This document shows, in pieces, positions 44,944 to 56,166 of a DNA stretch of 64,000 nt. The DNA comes from Brachypterus glaber (taxonomy: Eukaryota > Arthropoda > Insecta > Coleoptera > Kateretidae). Location: assembly GCA_958510825.1 (NCBI GenBank), contig OY294048.1:22027589-22091588 (forward strand), written 5' to 3'. A program made the position numbers and the translations under genes. Within the stretch, counting starts at the first letter, position 1. Every line of letters starts with the position of its first letter. Under the pieces are notes generated by a model. It had not been told where the DNA came from. It saw only the letters and a program-made list of their open reading frames with translations, and did no database searches.

Positions 44944-45057
44944 CCGTGATGACGTAAGGGAGACATTTTCACGACTTCAGATTTTAACCGTTCCATCCAT
45001 GTACATTCTAGAATGTTTGTGTTATGTAAAGGCAAATGAAGGGAATTATCTTCTAGG

Positions 45058-45479
45058 GCAAGATGTGCATGAACATAACACTCGCTATAAAAATAACATC
45101 GACTGGGAGCCAAAAGTCCAAACATGGCATTTCCTACTATGGGCCATTATTTTATAATAAAATTCCTTTTAATATTAAAGATTTGAACTTGTCCCTTTTC
45201 AAAAAACAAATTAAAATATATTTGGCCAAAAATTCGTTTTATACTTTTCAGCAATTTTTAGAAAGCAACTTCACTTACTAGTTGGGTATACCCATACCAA
45301 CCTATAGGTTTAGATATAATTTTCTTTTTTACTTATGTGTTTTTTTTTACTTATTCATATTTTTTGTAACTTTTTAATGTCTTATTGTATTTTTATATCA
45401 TTATTTATTTAAATGTATTCTACTATGACGAGTGTAAATACTATGTATGTTAGCACAATAAACTTATCTTATCTTATAT
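45058..45479 (+). pseudogene. LINE C-terminus and 3' tail
   Basis: The frame 45063-45281 reads SYYGPLFYNKIPFNIKDLNL and SLFKKQIKIYLAKNSFYTFQ before its stop. This matches the common LINE ending YYGPxLYNxIPxxI...FKKxLxxYL..FYSxxEF. The 3' region ends in AACTTATCTTATCTTATATC, a short pentamer tail. Only the last ~70 residues remain, in one open frame. It is a 5'-truncated insertion inside the 42521-45544 element. Confidence 0.65.
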
Positions 45480-45544
45480 CTAGACCTTTCTTTACAAGGA
45501 CCAATCGATTTTGTTAATCCAAATTTAGCTGGGGAACAGTGTGC

Positions 45545-46820
45545 AGGAGAATAAAACAACTAGTGCATCTCTATCAGACTTTGTGTAAACTATGTGATAA
45601 TCAGAGGTAGATGTCGGATTTGAAAACTGCTATAAACTATGCAACATTTGATTTGTTTATTTATTATTACCATACAAGTGGATTAAAAGTACAAACACGT
45701 TAATAAATGAATACGATTAAATAATTTTTTTGGAAATATAATAAAAAATATATAAAATGTTTTATCTCTTTCTTTCCTTTCACCCTGTCGTAACAGCTAT
45801 ACAGATAACAAGTATTTTTTAATATTTTTTTAACAGTAGTATAGAAAATATTGCTTTTTTGTGTTTATTGTTGTTTCATATACAGGGTTATTCACAGACA
45901 TATAATAACTTCAGATTAATATTTTGGAAAATATGAGCGAAATAAAATTTCGAAAAAATAATCGGTTTTCCCTATTTAAAAAAAAATCCTGACGTGATGG
46001 GTCAAAACGTATCAAGGATTCGTGTTCAGCGACCAAAATAATCATAGGAAATTACAGGAATTACAGAAAATTATAGGAAGTTAGAGAAATTAAAATAATT
46101 TTAAGGAGCTGCAGATGTGGATCAGATGCCTAAATTACTGGGAAGAAAAATATTTGAATAATTTTTATACAGAAGAAAGAAAAAAAAAACGAATGTTAAG
46201 CAGGTCAGAAATGCAAGTCATGAAAAGTAAAGTACATCAGCATACACCAACATCAACATTGGAAAATGCAACGTAGCACAAGGCTATAGAGAACACCTAG
46301 TCGGAATTTGCACATCAGCGGAATATAAATATTATTTGTTATACTATTTATTGTAAATAGAATAAGTTAAGTTATAAATAAAGAAATTACTGTCGGGTCT
46401 ACAGCAGGAATTGATTGGGGGGGTGTCAAGATATAGATAATTCTCCAAAAATAATAAATTAAATTATTATTTTTTAAATTATGCTTACAATAATAATCTA
46501 CTTATTTGTCCTAAATTAATTAATGCAAGTTATAAATTTAAGTAGATTATTAAACAGAATTATTTATAATAGTCTCACGAAAAGTCCTTAGATTGTTTAT
46601 AAGCATCACTTGAAACGGTGCCAAATTATTATTTATAAAAACAATCTTGTTTGAAACAAGTGTTTAAGCTGTAGTACACATGTAAATCGATTATGATTTT
46701 ATAAACACGATTGTTATTATAAACAAATGTTTTATAATAAACATTTAAACAGCATAAAACTCTTCTCCGAATGTATGGGGATAATAATTAAGTTACGAGT
46801 AATCTTACCGAACGTTTCGT
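45545..46820. other. AT-rich stretch with weak repeat traces
   Basis: About 1.3 kb. At 45883 a TATACAGGGTTATTCACAGA start resembles copy E of the ACAGGG repeat. At 46020-46110 there are runs of GGAAATTACAGGAATTACAG-like words. At 46560-46745 several TTTATAA/TTATAAA-ACAATC words form weak inverted pairs. None gives a firm element. Confidence 0.5.
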
Positions 46821-47451
46821 GAGGCTAACGATGATCACCTCAGCAATCCTGCTTGTTTTGTGGTAAGCCCTGTTAAGTAATGTCCTGAAATTGTATTTCT
46901 GAGTTTTATTTCACTTAGACCTAGGTTCGCCTAGGTTATCCTCTTCCCTCTCCCACACGAAATAACCCCCAATTCGTGACATGGTCCAAATCATTTCTGT
47001 TCCACGTCAATCGACAGAAAAAATTTATGGTCCTGTGTTATCTAAATCGCGTAGTCTGTCAGATGAAGCTGGACCGGTTAAGGGTTAAAGTAAACTAAAC
47101 TTTAAAGTACCTAAATTTCTAAAAACCACACATAAAATATTCACCAGAAATGTCATTATTTACTACAAATATAAATTAGATACTTAAATAAACAAATTTT
47201 TTTTAATCAAATTGAATTTAAATACTAAATTTACTTTTAAGTACTAAAATAAAAATTCTATAAATTTATAATTTATAAAAGCTCTTATTTTCAAATTAAA
47301 GTACTTAATTACATAAAATATCGTAACACAGGCTAATGAATTTAGTATGAATACTTATATTTTAAATTTTTAATTTGGTCATTTTATTTTATCTAGATAC
47401 TTTCATTACACTAGTTTACAAATTTTAGTTTTTTGAGCGCCATTTAAAAAG
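46821..47451. other. Intergenic stretch, nothing recognised
   Basis: 46830-47090 is less AT-rich than its surroundings (CCTAGGTTCGCCTAGGTTAT, CTCTTCCCTCTCCCACACG) but has no frame or repeat I can name. The rest is AT-rich. Confidence 0.5.
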
Positions 47452-47597
47452 GGGACGTTCAAGTATTACGTAACGCAAATTTTGATCATTTTGGACCCCC
47501 CCCCTGTAACGCTATTTTCCTATACCATTAACATGGGTGTAACACTCGAAAATGACCCCCCCTCCCTATGAGCGTTACGTAATACTTAAACGTTCCC
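47452..47597. mobile_element. MITE with GTTCAAGTATTACGTAACGC ends (146 bp)
   Basis: Left GGGACGTTCAAGTATTACGT plus AACGC; right complement GGGAACGTTTAAGTATTACG plus TAACGC. The centre is C-rich then G-poor (ACCCCCCCCCTGTAACGC; GACCCCCCCTCCCTATGAGC). Single ends of this family occur at 19612 and 37949. No coding capacity. Confidence 0.9.
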
Positions 47598-47701
47598 AAA
47601 GAACTAGTAAAACTGATGAGGTATTTTAGCGACCACAAAAATCCCCCGATACTACTTTTTTATCAGATTATATTACAATGGTATTTTTTTTTGTAAACGC
47701 C

Positions 47702-47860
47702 GGTTAAAGGCATATCCATAGGCTCGCATAATAAGCCAAGTACATAAGAATGCGGTACCGTGATTGGCTTACAAGATACATGACGGCACATCAAGCCAAT
47801 CACGGCATCGCATTCTTATGTACTACACTTGTTATGCGAGCCTGTGGATGTGCCCTAACC
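47702..47860. mobile_element. MITE with GGTTARRGCAYATCC ends (159 bp)
   Basis: GGTTAAAGGCATATCCATAG, GCTCGCATAA and GATTGGCTT on the left mirror AAGCCAATC, TTATGCGAGC and CTGTGGATGTGCCCTAACC on the right. It folds over almost its whole length. It is followed by a 1.1-kb AT-rich stretch (47861-48949) without recognisable features. Confidence 0.9.
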
Positions 47861-48949
47861 TGTATGTTGTTTAATTGATTGGTAAAAAAATACATATTTC
47901 CCTAACTTGGTTAGTAACCGCTGCTACACAAAAAAATCAGCTAATAATTTTAATAATTTCACCTTTCGGGGACCAATTAATTACTAATTTTTAGTTTGAA
48001 ACGTGAGATTTTATTTATACAGTGTAAAATTAGAGAGAGAATAAATTTGTAAAAAAATCCTCGAACGAACTCGATGATATCAGTTAAAATGTAGTTATTT
48101 TATCAATCCTACTTTATTTTAATAAATTAGTTACTTAAAAGTAGCAAGAGTGATAAAGGTCTATATGTGAATTTATCGACAGGTGCTATTTTATTACTTT
48201 AAACTGTTAAATGTTATTTTTTTGAAAAGTACACTGAAAATAATTTTTCACCGATAAACACTTTATTGTATCAATGCTTAAAATTCCTTACTTTTATGCA
48301 TAAATTCAATATAACAACGATTTTTTTTATTAAATAAATTTTACATTAAGACAACCAATGTTAAGCATTGATATAATAAAAATTTTATTTCATAATTAAA
48401 AACGTACATCGGTGCAAAATCAGTGTAATTTTATTGATATTAAGTTCATTTTTATGGATATCAAGTTAATTTTTGGTTCAGTGTAGATCATAATCTACAA
48501 GGTATTTACTAAATAAAAACCAGTCAAGAACACTTCAGCTTTAATGAGGCCGTTCTCAAAATCGAATCAAATGGAATCGTTGAAATTACCATATCTTAAA
48601 GTTTAGAGTTTTTTTTTTAAATATCTATGTCTGTCTTATTTTCCTCATGATCCTCGGATACGTTTTATTTTTGTTAGTTTAGTGGCTAACAATAAAAAGT
48701 TCATTTAACTCGTTCTATTGTGAAATTTTTGCCTATTTTGTGTTAACCCTTGGCTGGTCCTGGTGTACTTTTTTCACGCCACTAGTATTTTGGGGTTAAA
48801 TGTGAAAAATATACAATAAATTAATTTTAACTTGAAAAATATTGATTCAGCCATATTTGTATATCATAAAAAGTAGTTTTACTTAATATATGAAGTAAAA
48901 ATATATTAAAACTTTTAATTTAATTTATTCTTAAAAAACAATAAAATAA

Positions 48950-48996
48950 TTTAATTAAATTAATTAATTAATTAATTAATTAATTAATTAATTAAA
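48950..48996. repeat. (TTAA)n microsatellite
   Basis: About eleven AATT/TTAA units in a row. Confidence 0.9.
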
Positions 48997-49063
48997 TTTT
49001 ACAGTACGGTCCATTTTGGAGACGACCCGTTTTTGGACATATGTTTTGGATGTTATTATTGGG

Positions 49064-49185
49064 GGCTGTCCATATATTACGTAACGAAATTTTTCGAAAT
49101 TTTTGACTCCCTCCTCCTGTGTCACAAATTGTCACATTTACTAACACCCCCACCCTCCCCCAGGGTGTAACGTAACAACATCCAT
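49064..49185. mobile_element. MITE with GGGCTGTCCATATATTACGTAAC end
   Basis: Starts GGGGGCTGTCCATATATTAC plus GTAACG, and has TAACGTAACAACATCC at the far side as a weak inverted partner. The centre contains CCCCCACCCTCCCCCAGGG. The minus frame 48992-49192 spans it and is not a gene. Confidence 0.6.
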
Positions 49186-49389
49186 CCAACATCCAAATTT
49201 ATACTTTATCATACAAAACTTCTATTCGGGATATTACTTCAATATGCAAGAGCTTATAAATTTAAATGATAAATATTTGTTATGTAGGTATTTAAGGAAT
49301 ACATTTTTATTGCGTCACTTATTAAATTCAATACTAGCAAACTTGCAAAAAACAAAATATTATTCATTTGTCCACGGAAAAGTCATGTG

Positions 49390-49958
49390 CAGGGCCGTAG
49401 CGAAGAATATATAGTGGAGGGGGTAAAAAAAAACAAATTGGTATAAAATTAATTTTATCCCCTCGAAAAAAAAATTTGAAAAATTTATTTTTTTTTGCTT
49501 ATTTTTGGGTTTTATGACATTTTATATAAATCAATTGCAAGCAAAAAAAAATTAGGTCGATCGGTCGGTCGTTTTGTCCGGGAAATGTTGTGTGCACTAT
49601 AACTTAAGAACGCTTTAAGCTAGAGGCATAAAATTTGGCCTACAGCTATTTTACCAAAAGTTCTGGCTAGGGATTGTTTTTGGTGAACATGAGGTGCGGC
49701 AAGGGGGGCAAATGGGAAAAAATACATTTTTTTTTTTAAATTTGAAAATTGCTATATAGAGGTTTTTAAGGTTGCTAAAATTGAATAATAAATTTTTTCA
49801 AGCACCACCCCCTAGGAGGTGTGGCGGTAAATATTTTAAAATATTTTGGTCAAAAATAGTATATAAGGGTTTTTGGTATATTGGGGTTTTTAAGGTTGCT
49901 GAAAGTGAATATGATAATAAAAAATCCATTTCACGCTCGAAGATGAAAATGGGAAAGC
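49390..49958 (-). mobile_element. GCTTTCCC minisatellite family, copy 3 (reverse)
   Basis: Read on the minus strand it has the 5' end (CACTGCCCAGTAAAAGAGCT, GCTTTCCC), two minisatellite units (AGCAACCTTAAAAACC with CCACACCTCCTAGGGGG), and the tail module (CCTTGCCGCACCTCATGTTC, AAGCGTTCTTAAGTTATAGT, CGACCGACCGATCGACC). The 3' TIR is lost near 49390-49440. The frame 49772-49990 is a by-product. Confidence 0.8.
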
Positions 49959-50302
49959 TCTTTTACTGGGCAGTGTATTTTGTATATTAGTACAATTATA
50001 ACTTTAAATCAAATACAAAATTATTAGGATTATAATTAAATTGGTAAAGGCAAATCCTTAAAGGGCCAATGATTCCCATATTACCCTACTTGAAGTTAAT
50101 GACATATGCACTATCTCGCAATGAAGGAATAGATCATATCAGACAACTACACCCACTGAACTAATTTTGATGATGCGATTTGCATGGTAAGTATTTCGCG
50201 AGACGTTGCCACACACATACGTGTATGCGGTATTTAATTAAATTGCAATTTGAACAATTAGAATCAGCAATACGTTATTATTGCAATATTATCAGGAGTA
50301 AT
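49959..50302. other. Intergenic stretch, nothing recognised
   Basis: About 340 bp of moderately AT-rich sequence without an element or frame I can support. Confidence 0.5.
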
Positions 50303-51000
50303 ATACAGGATGATCAGTAACTGGCATGCCAAAATTTAAGAGGTGCTTCTACATCCAAAAATATAACAAAAGTTTCTATAAAGGTTGGTTCGGAAATAAG
50401 CCCTAAGGGAGCTACGGTCCTTTGAAGATTATAATGGGGAACAAAACAAAGCATTAATAAAATTTTAATGCTGGGTGATACTTCATTTAAAACTGAGCAA
50501 AAAAGTATTCTTTACCAAAACATCTAAATTTGATTAAAGGAGTAATAGCCTTTTAAAAAGTAACGTTTTTGGTGGCACAAAATGTTACATAAAAAATGTC
50601 ATATAGTTTAAAACAGTAAGAGCAAACGTTTTTTTAAAAAAATGCAATTAATAGGAAGTAACATAAATTACATAAAAAATGTCATATAGTTTAACACTGT
50701 AAGAGCAAAAAAAAAACAAAAAATATTCATAAAAAAGTTTGGGGCAAAATTGTTTTAAGTCTTACATATTTTGTCCGTCTAGGCACGCCTCTGGATAATA
50801 TAAAAAAAATTAACATAAACTTATTGCCCTTATTAATACTAGTATACAAGCTTGTCGTTCTAGATTAAAGGTTACCAGAGTTATTAATTAAGGGCCGTAG
50901 CTCCCTTAGAGCTCATTTCAGGACCAACCCTTATAGGAACTTTTTTAAATATTTTTGTACCTCTTAAATTTAGGCATGCCAGTTGTTGATCACCCTGTAT
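50303..51000. mobile_element. Foldback-type element with ATACAGGRTGATCA ends (~0.7 kb)
   Basis: ATACAGGATGATCAGTAACT, GGCATGCCAAAATTTAAGAG and TAAGGGAGCTACGGTCCTTT on the left mirror AAGGGCCGTAGCTCCCTTAG, CTCTTAAATTTAGGCATGCC and GTTGATCACCCTGTAT on the right. The middle has two related TTACATAAAAAATGTCATAT blocks (about 50584 and 50672). A piece of this family is also present at 15741-15945. Confidence 0.8.
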
Positions 51001-51189
51001 GTACTACTACTATCACGAGATTCCTAATTAGAATGGAATTTTTTCTCCATGAGTACAAACTTTTAGAAAATTTAAATTGACGGGTGTCTGTACACTTGTT
51101 AATTTATCAATAATTGTCAATTGTAATTATTACGCTTTCAAAGTATAAATACTTCACAATAATATTAATTGAAATTTTTTCTACAAAAC

Positions 51190-51996
51190 TACTTTTTCGT
51201 ACGACCTAGTGTACACGAAATAAAGAAAAATGCATGTTTACTATATATCCTCGTTAGGATATTTTTCTATCGCACGAGTTCATAATTAGTTTATTATATA
51301 TTTGAATGAAATGACAACTATGCACACTCATTTATCCAAACGATTACACATAGCATTCATTTTGAGAACAGTCATTTGACGTTTATAAAATTTTGAAATG
51401 TCATTATTAAACACAGTTAATTCTTTAAAATATACATTTTTAAAGAGTCTAGACTGTAGATCGAACGAAAAATGGTGTTCGCAACTCGTTTGCGACAAGT
51501 CCTTAGTGCACTCGCTTCGCGTCGTCAAAAAAACTTCATTCTCATGCACTAAGGACTAAAGTGGCTTACTCGTTACGAAAACTACTATTTCGTACGACCT
51601 AGTGTACACGAAATAAAGAAAAATGCATGTTCACTATATATCCTCGTTAGGATATATTTCTATCGCACGAGTCCATAGTGCATATTTGAATGAAATGACA
51701 ACTATGCACACTCATTTATCCAAACGAGTACACATAGCTTTGATTTTGACAAAAGTGGTTTGACGTTTATAAAAGTTTGAAATGTCAAAATTAAACACAG
51801 GTAATTCTTTAAAATATACATTTTTAAAGAGTCTAGACTGTAGATCGAACGAAAAATGTTGTTCGCAACTCGTTTGCGACAAGTCTCTAGTGCACTCGAA
51901 TGATTTTTTGACTTCGCTTGGCGTCGTCAAAAAAACTTTATTCTCGTGCACTAAGGACTAAAGTCGCTTACTCGTTACGAAAAATACTATTTTATC
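51190..51996. repeat. Tandem duplication, 2 x ~403 bp
   Basis: Copies start at about 51190 and 51593. Shared blocks are CGTACGACCTAGTGTACACG, CCTCGTTAGGATAT, ATGACAACTATGCACACTCA, AGAGTCTAGACTGTAGATCG, CGCAACTCGTTTGCGACAAG and GCGTCGTCAAAAAAACTT. Copy 2 has a 20-bp insertion near 51898. The minus frames 51328 and 51712 are the equivalent frame in each copy. They share most residues but lie in a repeat of non-coding appearance; I do not call a gene. Confidence 0.9.
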
Positions 51997-52209
51997 AAGT
52001 GAACCTTAACATCTTTAGAGTCAGGCGTAAAAATTTAAACTTCTCTGGAATACCAGGTCTGGGAAAAAAAAGTATCTATAACTTAGTTTTCTCGTTATAT
52101 TTAAGAACTTTATCGAACACATATTTTCTTCAAATAAATATTAAAAAACAGTGCAGTAGAAATTTTATAGATTTTAAGGTACTAAAATAATTTTAAAATA
52201 TTTTCAATA

Positions 52210-52660
52210 TTTCCTTATAAGTTAGTATATAGGGGTTTTTGACGTCGCTGAAACTGAATCGTTAAAAATTTTAACTCCATCTCTAAGGGAGGGGGCTCGA
52301 GGGAAATATTTATTTTTAAATATTTTCATAATAGTTTGAGATCGCTAAAACGAATCTGATAATAAATAAAATCTAACTCTACCCCCCAGGGGAGGAGGCT
52401 CGGGGAAAATATTTGTTTGGCAATATTTTCGTAAAAATTAGCATATAAGGGTTTTTGAGGTAGCTCGAACTGAGTCTGATATTAAAATTATTCTTATTTC
52501 ACCTCCGGGGGCAGGCGGTAGTTACTTTTATATATTTCCATTGTTTTCGTGAAAATTGACATATCAGGGATTTTGAGGTCGCTAAAACTGAATCTGATAA
52601 TCAGAAATTCTAACTCTACCTTCAGAGGAGGGGGTTTATAGAAAATATTTTTTTTACCAT
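52210..52660 (-). repeat. Minisatellite units of the GCTTTCCC family (4 units, reverse)
   Basis: Four ~110-bp units, each with AGGGGTTTTTGA(G/C)GT-like start, GCTGAAACTGAATC(T), a TAACTCTACC block and a GGAGGGGGCTC-type core. Neither the TIR nor the tail module is attached. The minus frame 52494 is a by-product. Confidence 0.8.
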
Positions 52661-53460
52661 ATTGTTCTGAAGATGTATTGAAAAGATATGTTATTATGCC
52701 CATCTTATAATTTTAATAATTTTTATTACAGGTAACTTTTTTGACATTTTTTTAATCCTTTAGAAAAAAATCATAATAAATAAACTATTGGAGATATTAA
52801 TGTTGTTTTTTTTTAACGTAGAAACAATGCATCCGAAAGACCAAAAATAAAAAAAATCGATTTTTTTACGCTTTACCACAAACATTTGAAGAAAATATTG
52901 TAGATCCGAATTTTGGAAAATATGTGAAAATTTTTTTAAATTAATCGGATTTTTTTTTCGAGTTACCTACGAGGTAGGCATCAAATGCATATTTTTAATA
53001 AGAATAAATTTCTGAGGCAAAACTGGCACCACAAGATGACGTTATATGTAACTTATTTTGTATTATTTTTTTTTTCTCAAAATGCAACTTTCCACCCATA
53101 CCAATTTTCGAAAAACTTATTTCGCTCCACCCTAGTGTACATATTATCTGTAGCACACGGTACAGGGAAAAACAAAATTATAATAGGAAAGCGTCATAAA
53201 AATTATATCCGTATATACATTTCCAAATATCCGTTGGTAAGATTATGTAAACTGGGTTTAATTTAATATGAACCATAGGCAGCCAACCGGCAATGTCGGT
53301 AATAACTCATATTATTTTAAACGCTTTTACTCCTACATTTTAACTAATTTAGGACAAAGCAAACCCTTTTAGACGAAATAATAACGGAAAAATCCTTTGG
53401 GCATATTTCTTCAAATGCTTCCTAGTAAATGCTTTCACCCTAAAATTGCACTATGATATT
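52661..53460. other. AT-rich stretch
   Basis: No element identified. Near 53085-53123 there is GCAACTTTCCACCC..TTTCGCTCCACCCTAGTGTA, similar to the terminus of the 7.8-kb foldback. The frame 52985-53266 (93 codons) lacks recognisable motifs and is F/K/Y-rich, as chance frames here are. Confidence 0.5.
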
Positions 53461-54188
53461 GCTTTCCCATTTTAAATTTTTTAAAAATTTCGGAAAGCCT
53501 TGTATTTGTGCAAAAATTTTCAATTTTTTGGCGTATTTTTGCGTTTTATGCTGTTTTATGTCAAAATAAATCAATTTCAAGCAAAAAAAAATTGGCCCTC
53601 GGTCGATCGGTCTGGCCGGGAAATCTTGTGGGCACGATAACAAGAACGCTTTAAGCTAGAGACTTAAAATTTGGCATACAAGTATGTTAACAAAAGTTCT
53701 CACTCGGAATTGTTTCTGCAGAACATTGGGGTGCAGGAAGGGGGAAAAATACATTTTTTTTAAATTTGAAAATTGCTATATAGGGGTTTTTGAGGTTGTT
53801 GAAATTGAATTGGATAATAAAAATTTTCTAGCTCCACCCCGAGGGGTAGAGGGGGTATATTTTTAAATATTTTCAATATTTTCTACAAAATTGGTATATA
53901 GGGGTTTTTGAGGTTGCTGAAAGTGAATCTGATAAAAAAATTTAAATCCACCCCTAAGAGGCGGGGGTAGTTTTCGTGAAAATTAGTATATTGGGGTTTT
54001 TGAGGTTGCTGAAAGTGAATCTGAAAATAAAAAAATTAAATTAAATTAAATAATAAAAAAGTCCAAAGTCCACCAAGTAAGGGGCGGGGGGTAGTTTTCG
54101 TGAAAATTTGTATATTTTTAAGGTGGCTAAAAGTGAATCTGATAATAAAAAAACCATATCACGCGCGGAGGTAAAAAAATGGGAAAGC
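53461..54188 (-). mobile_element. GCTTTCCC minisatellite family, complete copy (728 bp, reverse)
   Basis: Both ends present: GCTTTCCCATTTT at 53461 and AAAAAATGGGAAAGC ending at 54188. On the minus strand the order is TIR, four minisatellite units (GGTGGA..core, TTTTTTATCAGATTCACTTT, AGCAACCTCAAAAACCCC), then the tail module with CTTGTTATCGTGCCCACAAG, GGCCAGACCGATCGACCGAG and CATAAAACGCAAAAATACGC. This copy best defines the family's architecture. No coding frame. Confidence 0.85.
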
Positions 54189-55172
54189 TGTGTATTTTAT
54201 ACGTATCCGTATGGGTCTTTTGCACGTGACATAGCCTTAGGTGCAATCATTTGTTTTAAAAACTTTTCAGAATAGTATCTAGAACAGGCAACATAACCGC
54301 AAATAATTGCAATTGTAGGAGGCTGCTGAAATATTACAGTTAATCTGATTTTAAGTCAAATTATCGTACAAAATTTCATTTTGACACAATTTATGTAGTC
54401 AATTGTTTTTTTTTGTCTTTAAAAAAACTGTCATGCGAATCTTGATAGTCACTTAGGGTAAATTTATTTGTGTTTGTGCTGTTGTCATCTGTTTTACCTT
54501 TTTATAGTTAAAAACCAAACCAGAGCAAAAACAGGCCATAACCGAAAAAACAAAGTAAGAACCGAAAATCCTTTTTTTTACATTCGACTTTTTGTCTTAG
54601 GATGACAGTATACTAATAGAAATAAAACCAGTGGATTACAAATATCCGGAAAGAAATGAAAAAATGTTTTGTAGGGTTTTTTTTTTATAAAAGCATGGTG
54701 GCTGAAAAAATCACGAGACCCAAAGTCGAAGAATTAAAAAAAAAAAAATGCTGCAAAACAATTTTTTCCACGAATTCGTATAGAAAATTCACTAAAATTA
54801 ATAAAATCGAATTAAAAATAAATCAATAATTAATAATTCTGAATTATATAAGATTATGTTGTAACACTATTAGTAAAATATTAATAATTAAATACTTAAA
54901 TAATTGTACCTTTTTCCAAAAATAATTGGTTAAAATCTGTAAATGTGGTTTTGCAAGAAAATTTATAACGCTCATAAAATTTCGGTTTAGTTAAATAAAA
55001 TTAATTACTCGTATAAGCTTTAACATATTTTTGCTTTTATCTTTTTTTACTATTAATTATAACCCTTTTAGGATTCCGTAGGCTAACTACCAGACCACAT
55101 TATGGTCGCTACTCTAAGGAAGTAGACACAACTAAACCACGACGGCAACACGATTGCAACACACCCTAAAAA
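54189..55172. other. AT-rich stretch, nothing recognised
   Basis: Nearly 1 kb without a frame, repeat or RNA I can support. The last 100 bp (55070-55170) are less AT-rich. Confidence 0.55.
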
Positions 55173-55688
55173 ATGTAAGACAAAATTTCCACTCATTCTT
55201 ATCAAAATTCTAATTTTAGCTCTACTGGTACTGAAATTTTACCTGTACAGATGCCCGTATTTATTTAGTTAAATTCCGGTTAGAATGACTGTCAAAAAAT
55301 AATGTAAGACAAAATTGTCACTCATTCTTATCAAAATTCTAATTTTACCTCTACTGGTACTGAAATTTTACCTGTATCGATGCCCGGATTTATTTAGTTA
55401 AAATCCGGTTAGAATGACTGTCAAAAAATAATGTAAGACAAAATTGTCACTCATTCTTATCGAAATTCTGATTTTAGCTCTACTGGTACTGAAATTTTAC
55501 CTGTATCGATGACCGGATTTATTTAGTTAAATTCCGGTTAGAATGACTGTCAAAAAATAATGTAAGACAAAATTGTCACTGATTCTTATCAAAATTTTAA
55601 TTTTACCTCTACTGGTACTGAAATTTTACCTGTATCGATGCCCGGATTTATTTATTTAAATTCCGGTTAGAATGTCAAAAAACAATGT
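55173..55688. repeat. 129-bp minisatellite, 4 copies
   Basis: Units start at 55173, 55302, 55431 and 55560, each beginning ATGTAAGACAAAATT and containing CTCTACTGGTACTGAAATTT, TACCTGTATCGATG and CCGGTTAGAATG. The copies differ at only a few positions. The fourth loses a few bases near its end. The constant 129-bp period is a multiple of three, but frames contain stops. Confidence 0.95.
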
Positions 55689-55692
55689 TAAA

Positions 55693-55714
55693 AATGGGCC
55701 GTTTTTGGCCCATT
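55693..55714. repeat. Perfect short hairpin after the minisatellite
   Basis: AATGGGCC-GTTTTT-GGCCCATT. At about 55974 there is also the palindrome GCGTCGCGACGC. The remainder to 56166 is AT-rich with a duplicated GACTGTTTTTTT..GGTAAAATTAGGTC-like block (55804 and 55923). Confidence 0.8.
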
Positions 55715-56166
55715 CGTTCAAACGTATGAAACATATCAATTCCTATAGATTTGGACATAATGAACAAGATGCCGGCTTTTAAAATTACAGAAACGTTGTG
55801 GAAGACTGTTTTTTTTAAAGGTAAAATTAGGTCGATTCTGAGCTAACTATTTCAGGTTTAAATATATTTATATATTTTATAGATTTGGGCACCCTGAACC
55901 GAATCCGTTCTCAGGTGTGGATGACTGTTTTTTTCTTTGTAAAAAGGTTAAAATAGGTCAATTATTAGCTAACGACGCGTCGCGACGCCAGTAAAAATAG
56001 TATATAATTCAACGATCGTATAATAATTGCTATAATCAATGAGGGTAAATTTTGCGACACAAGGCAAGTTAAATAATGTTGCTACTATAATATGACTATA
56101 GTGTACTTAAGAACATCTTGTAACAATTGTATACATAATTTTAAATTATTTTAATTATTTAAACAG

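Larger units (their letters stand above)
42521..45544. mobile_element. 3-kb element with GCACACTGTT ends
   Basis: GCACACTGTTACCCAGCTAA plus ATTTAGATTA at 42521 is matched by the complement at 45516-45544 (TAATCCAAATTTAGCTGGGG, AACAGTGTGC). It encloses a foldback (43042-43431), another inverted element (43875-44943) and a LINE 3' end (45058-45479). No transposase. Over 30 bp the ends agree at all but three or four positions, which argues against chance, but no target duplication is evident. Confidence 0.65.

Noticed and set aside
46240..46420. Possible LTR 3' end (AATAAA then ACTGTCGGGTCTACA)
   Set aside because: No second LTR, no primer-binding site after it, and no gag-pol remnants nearby.
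51328..51951. Paired minus-strand frames as a small duplicated gene
   Set aside because: Located in a 403-bp tandem repeat with non-coding appearance; kept only as a low-priority finding.
52985..53266. 93-codon open frame
   Set aside because: Phe/Tyr/Lys-rich, with no motif, in an AT-rich stretch. Length is within what chance gives at this composition.
55173..55688. CRISPR-like array
   Set aside because: Units are 129 bp and adjacent, with no variable spacers. It is a eukaryotic minisatellite.
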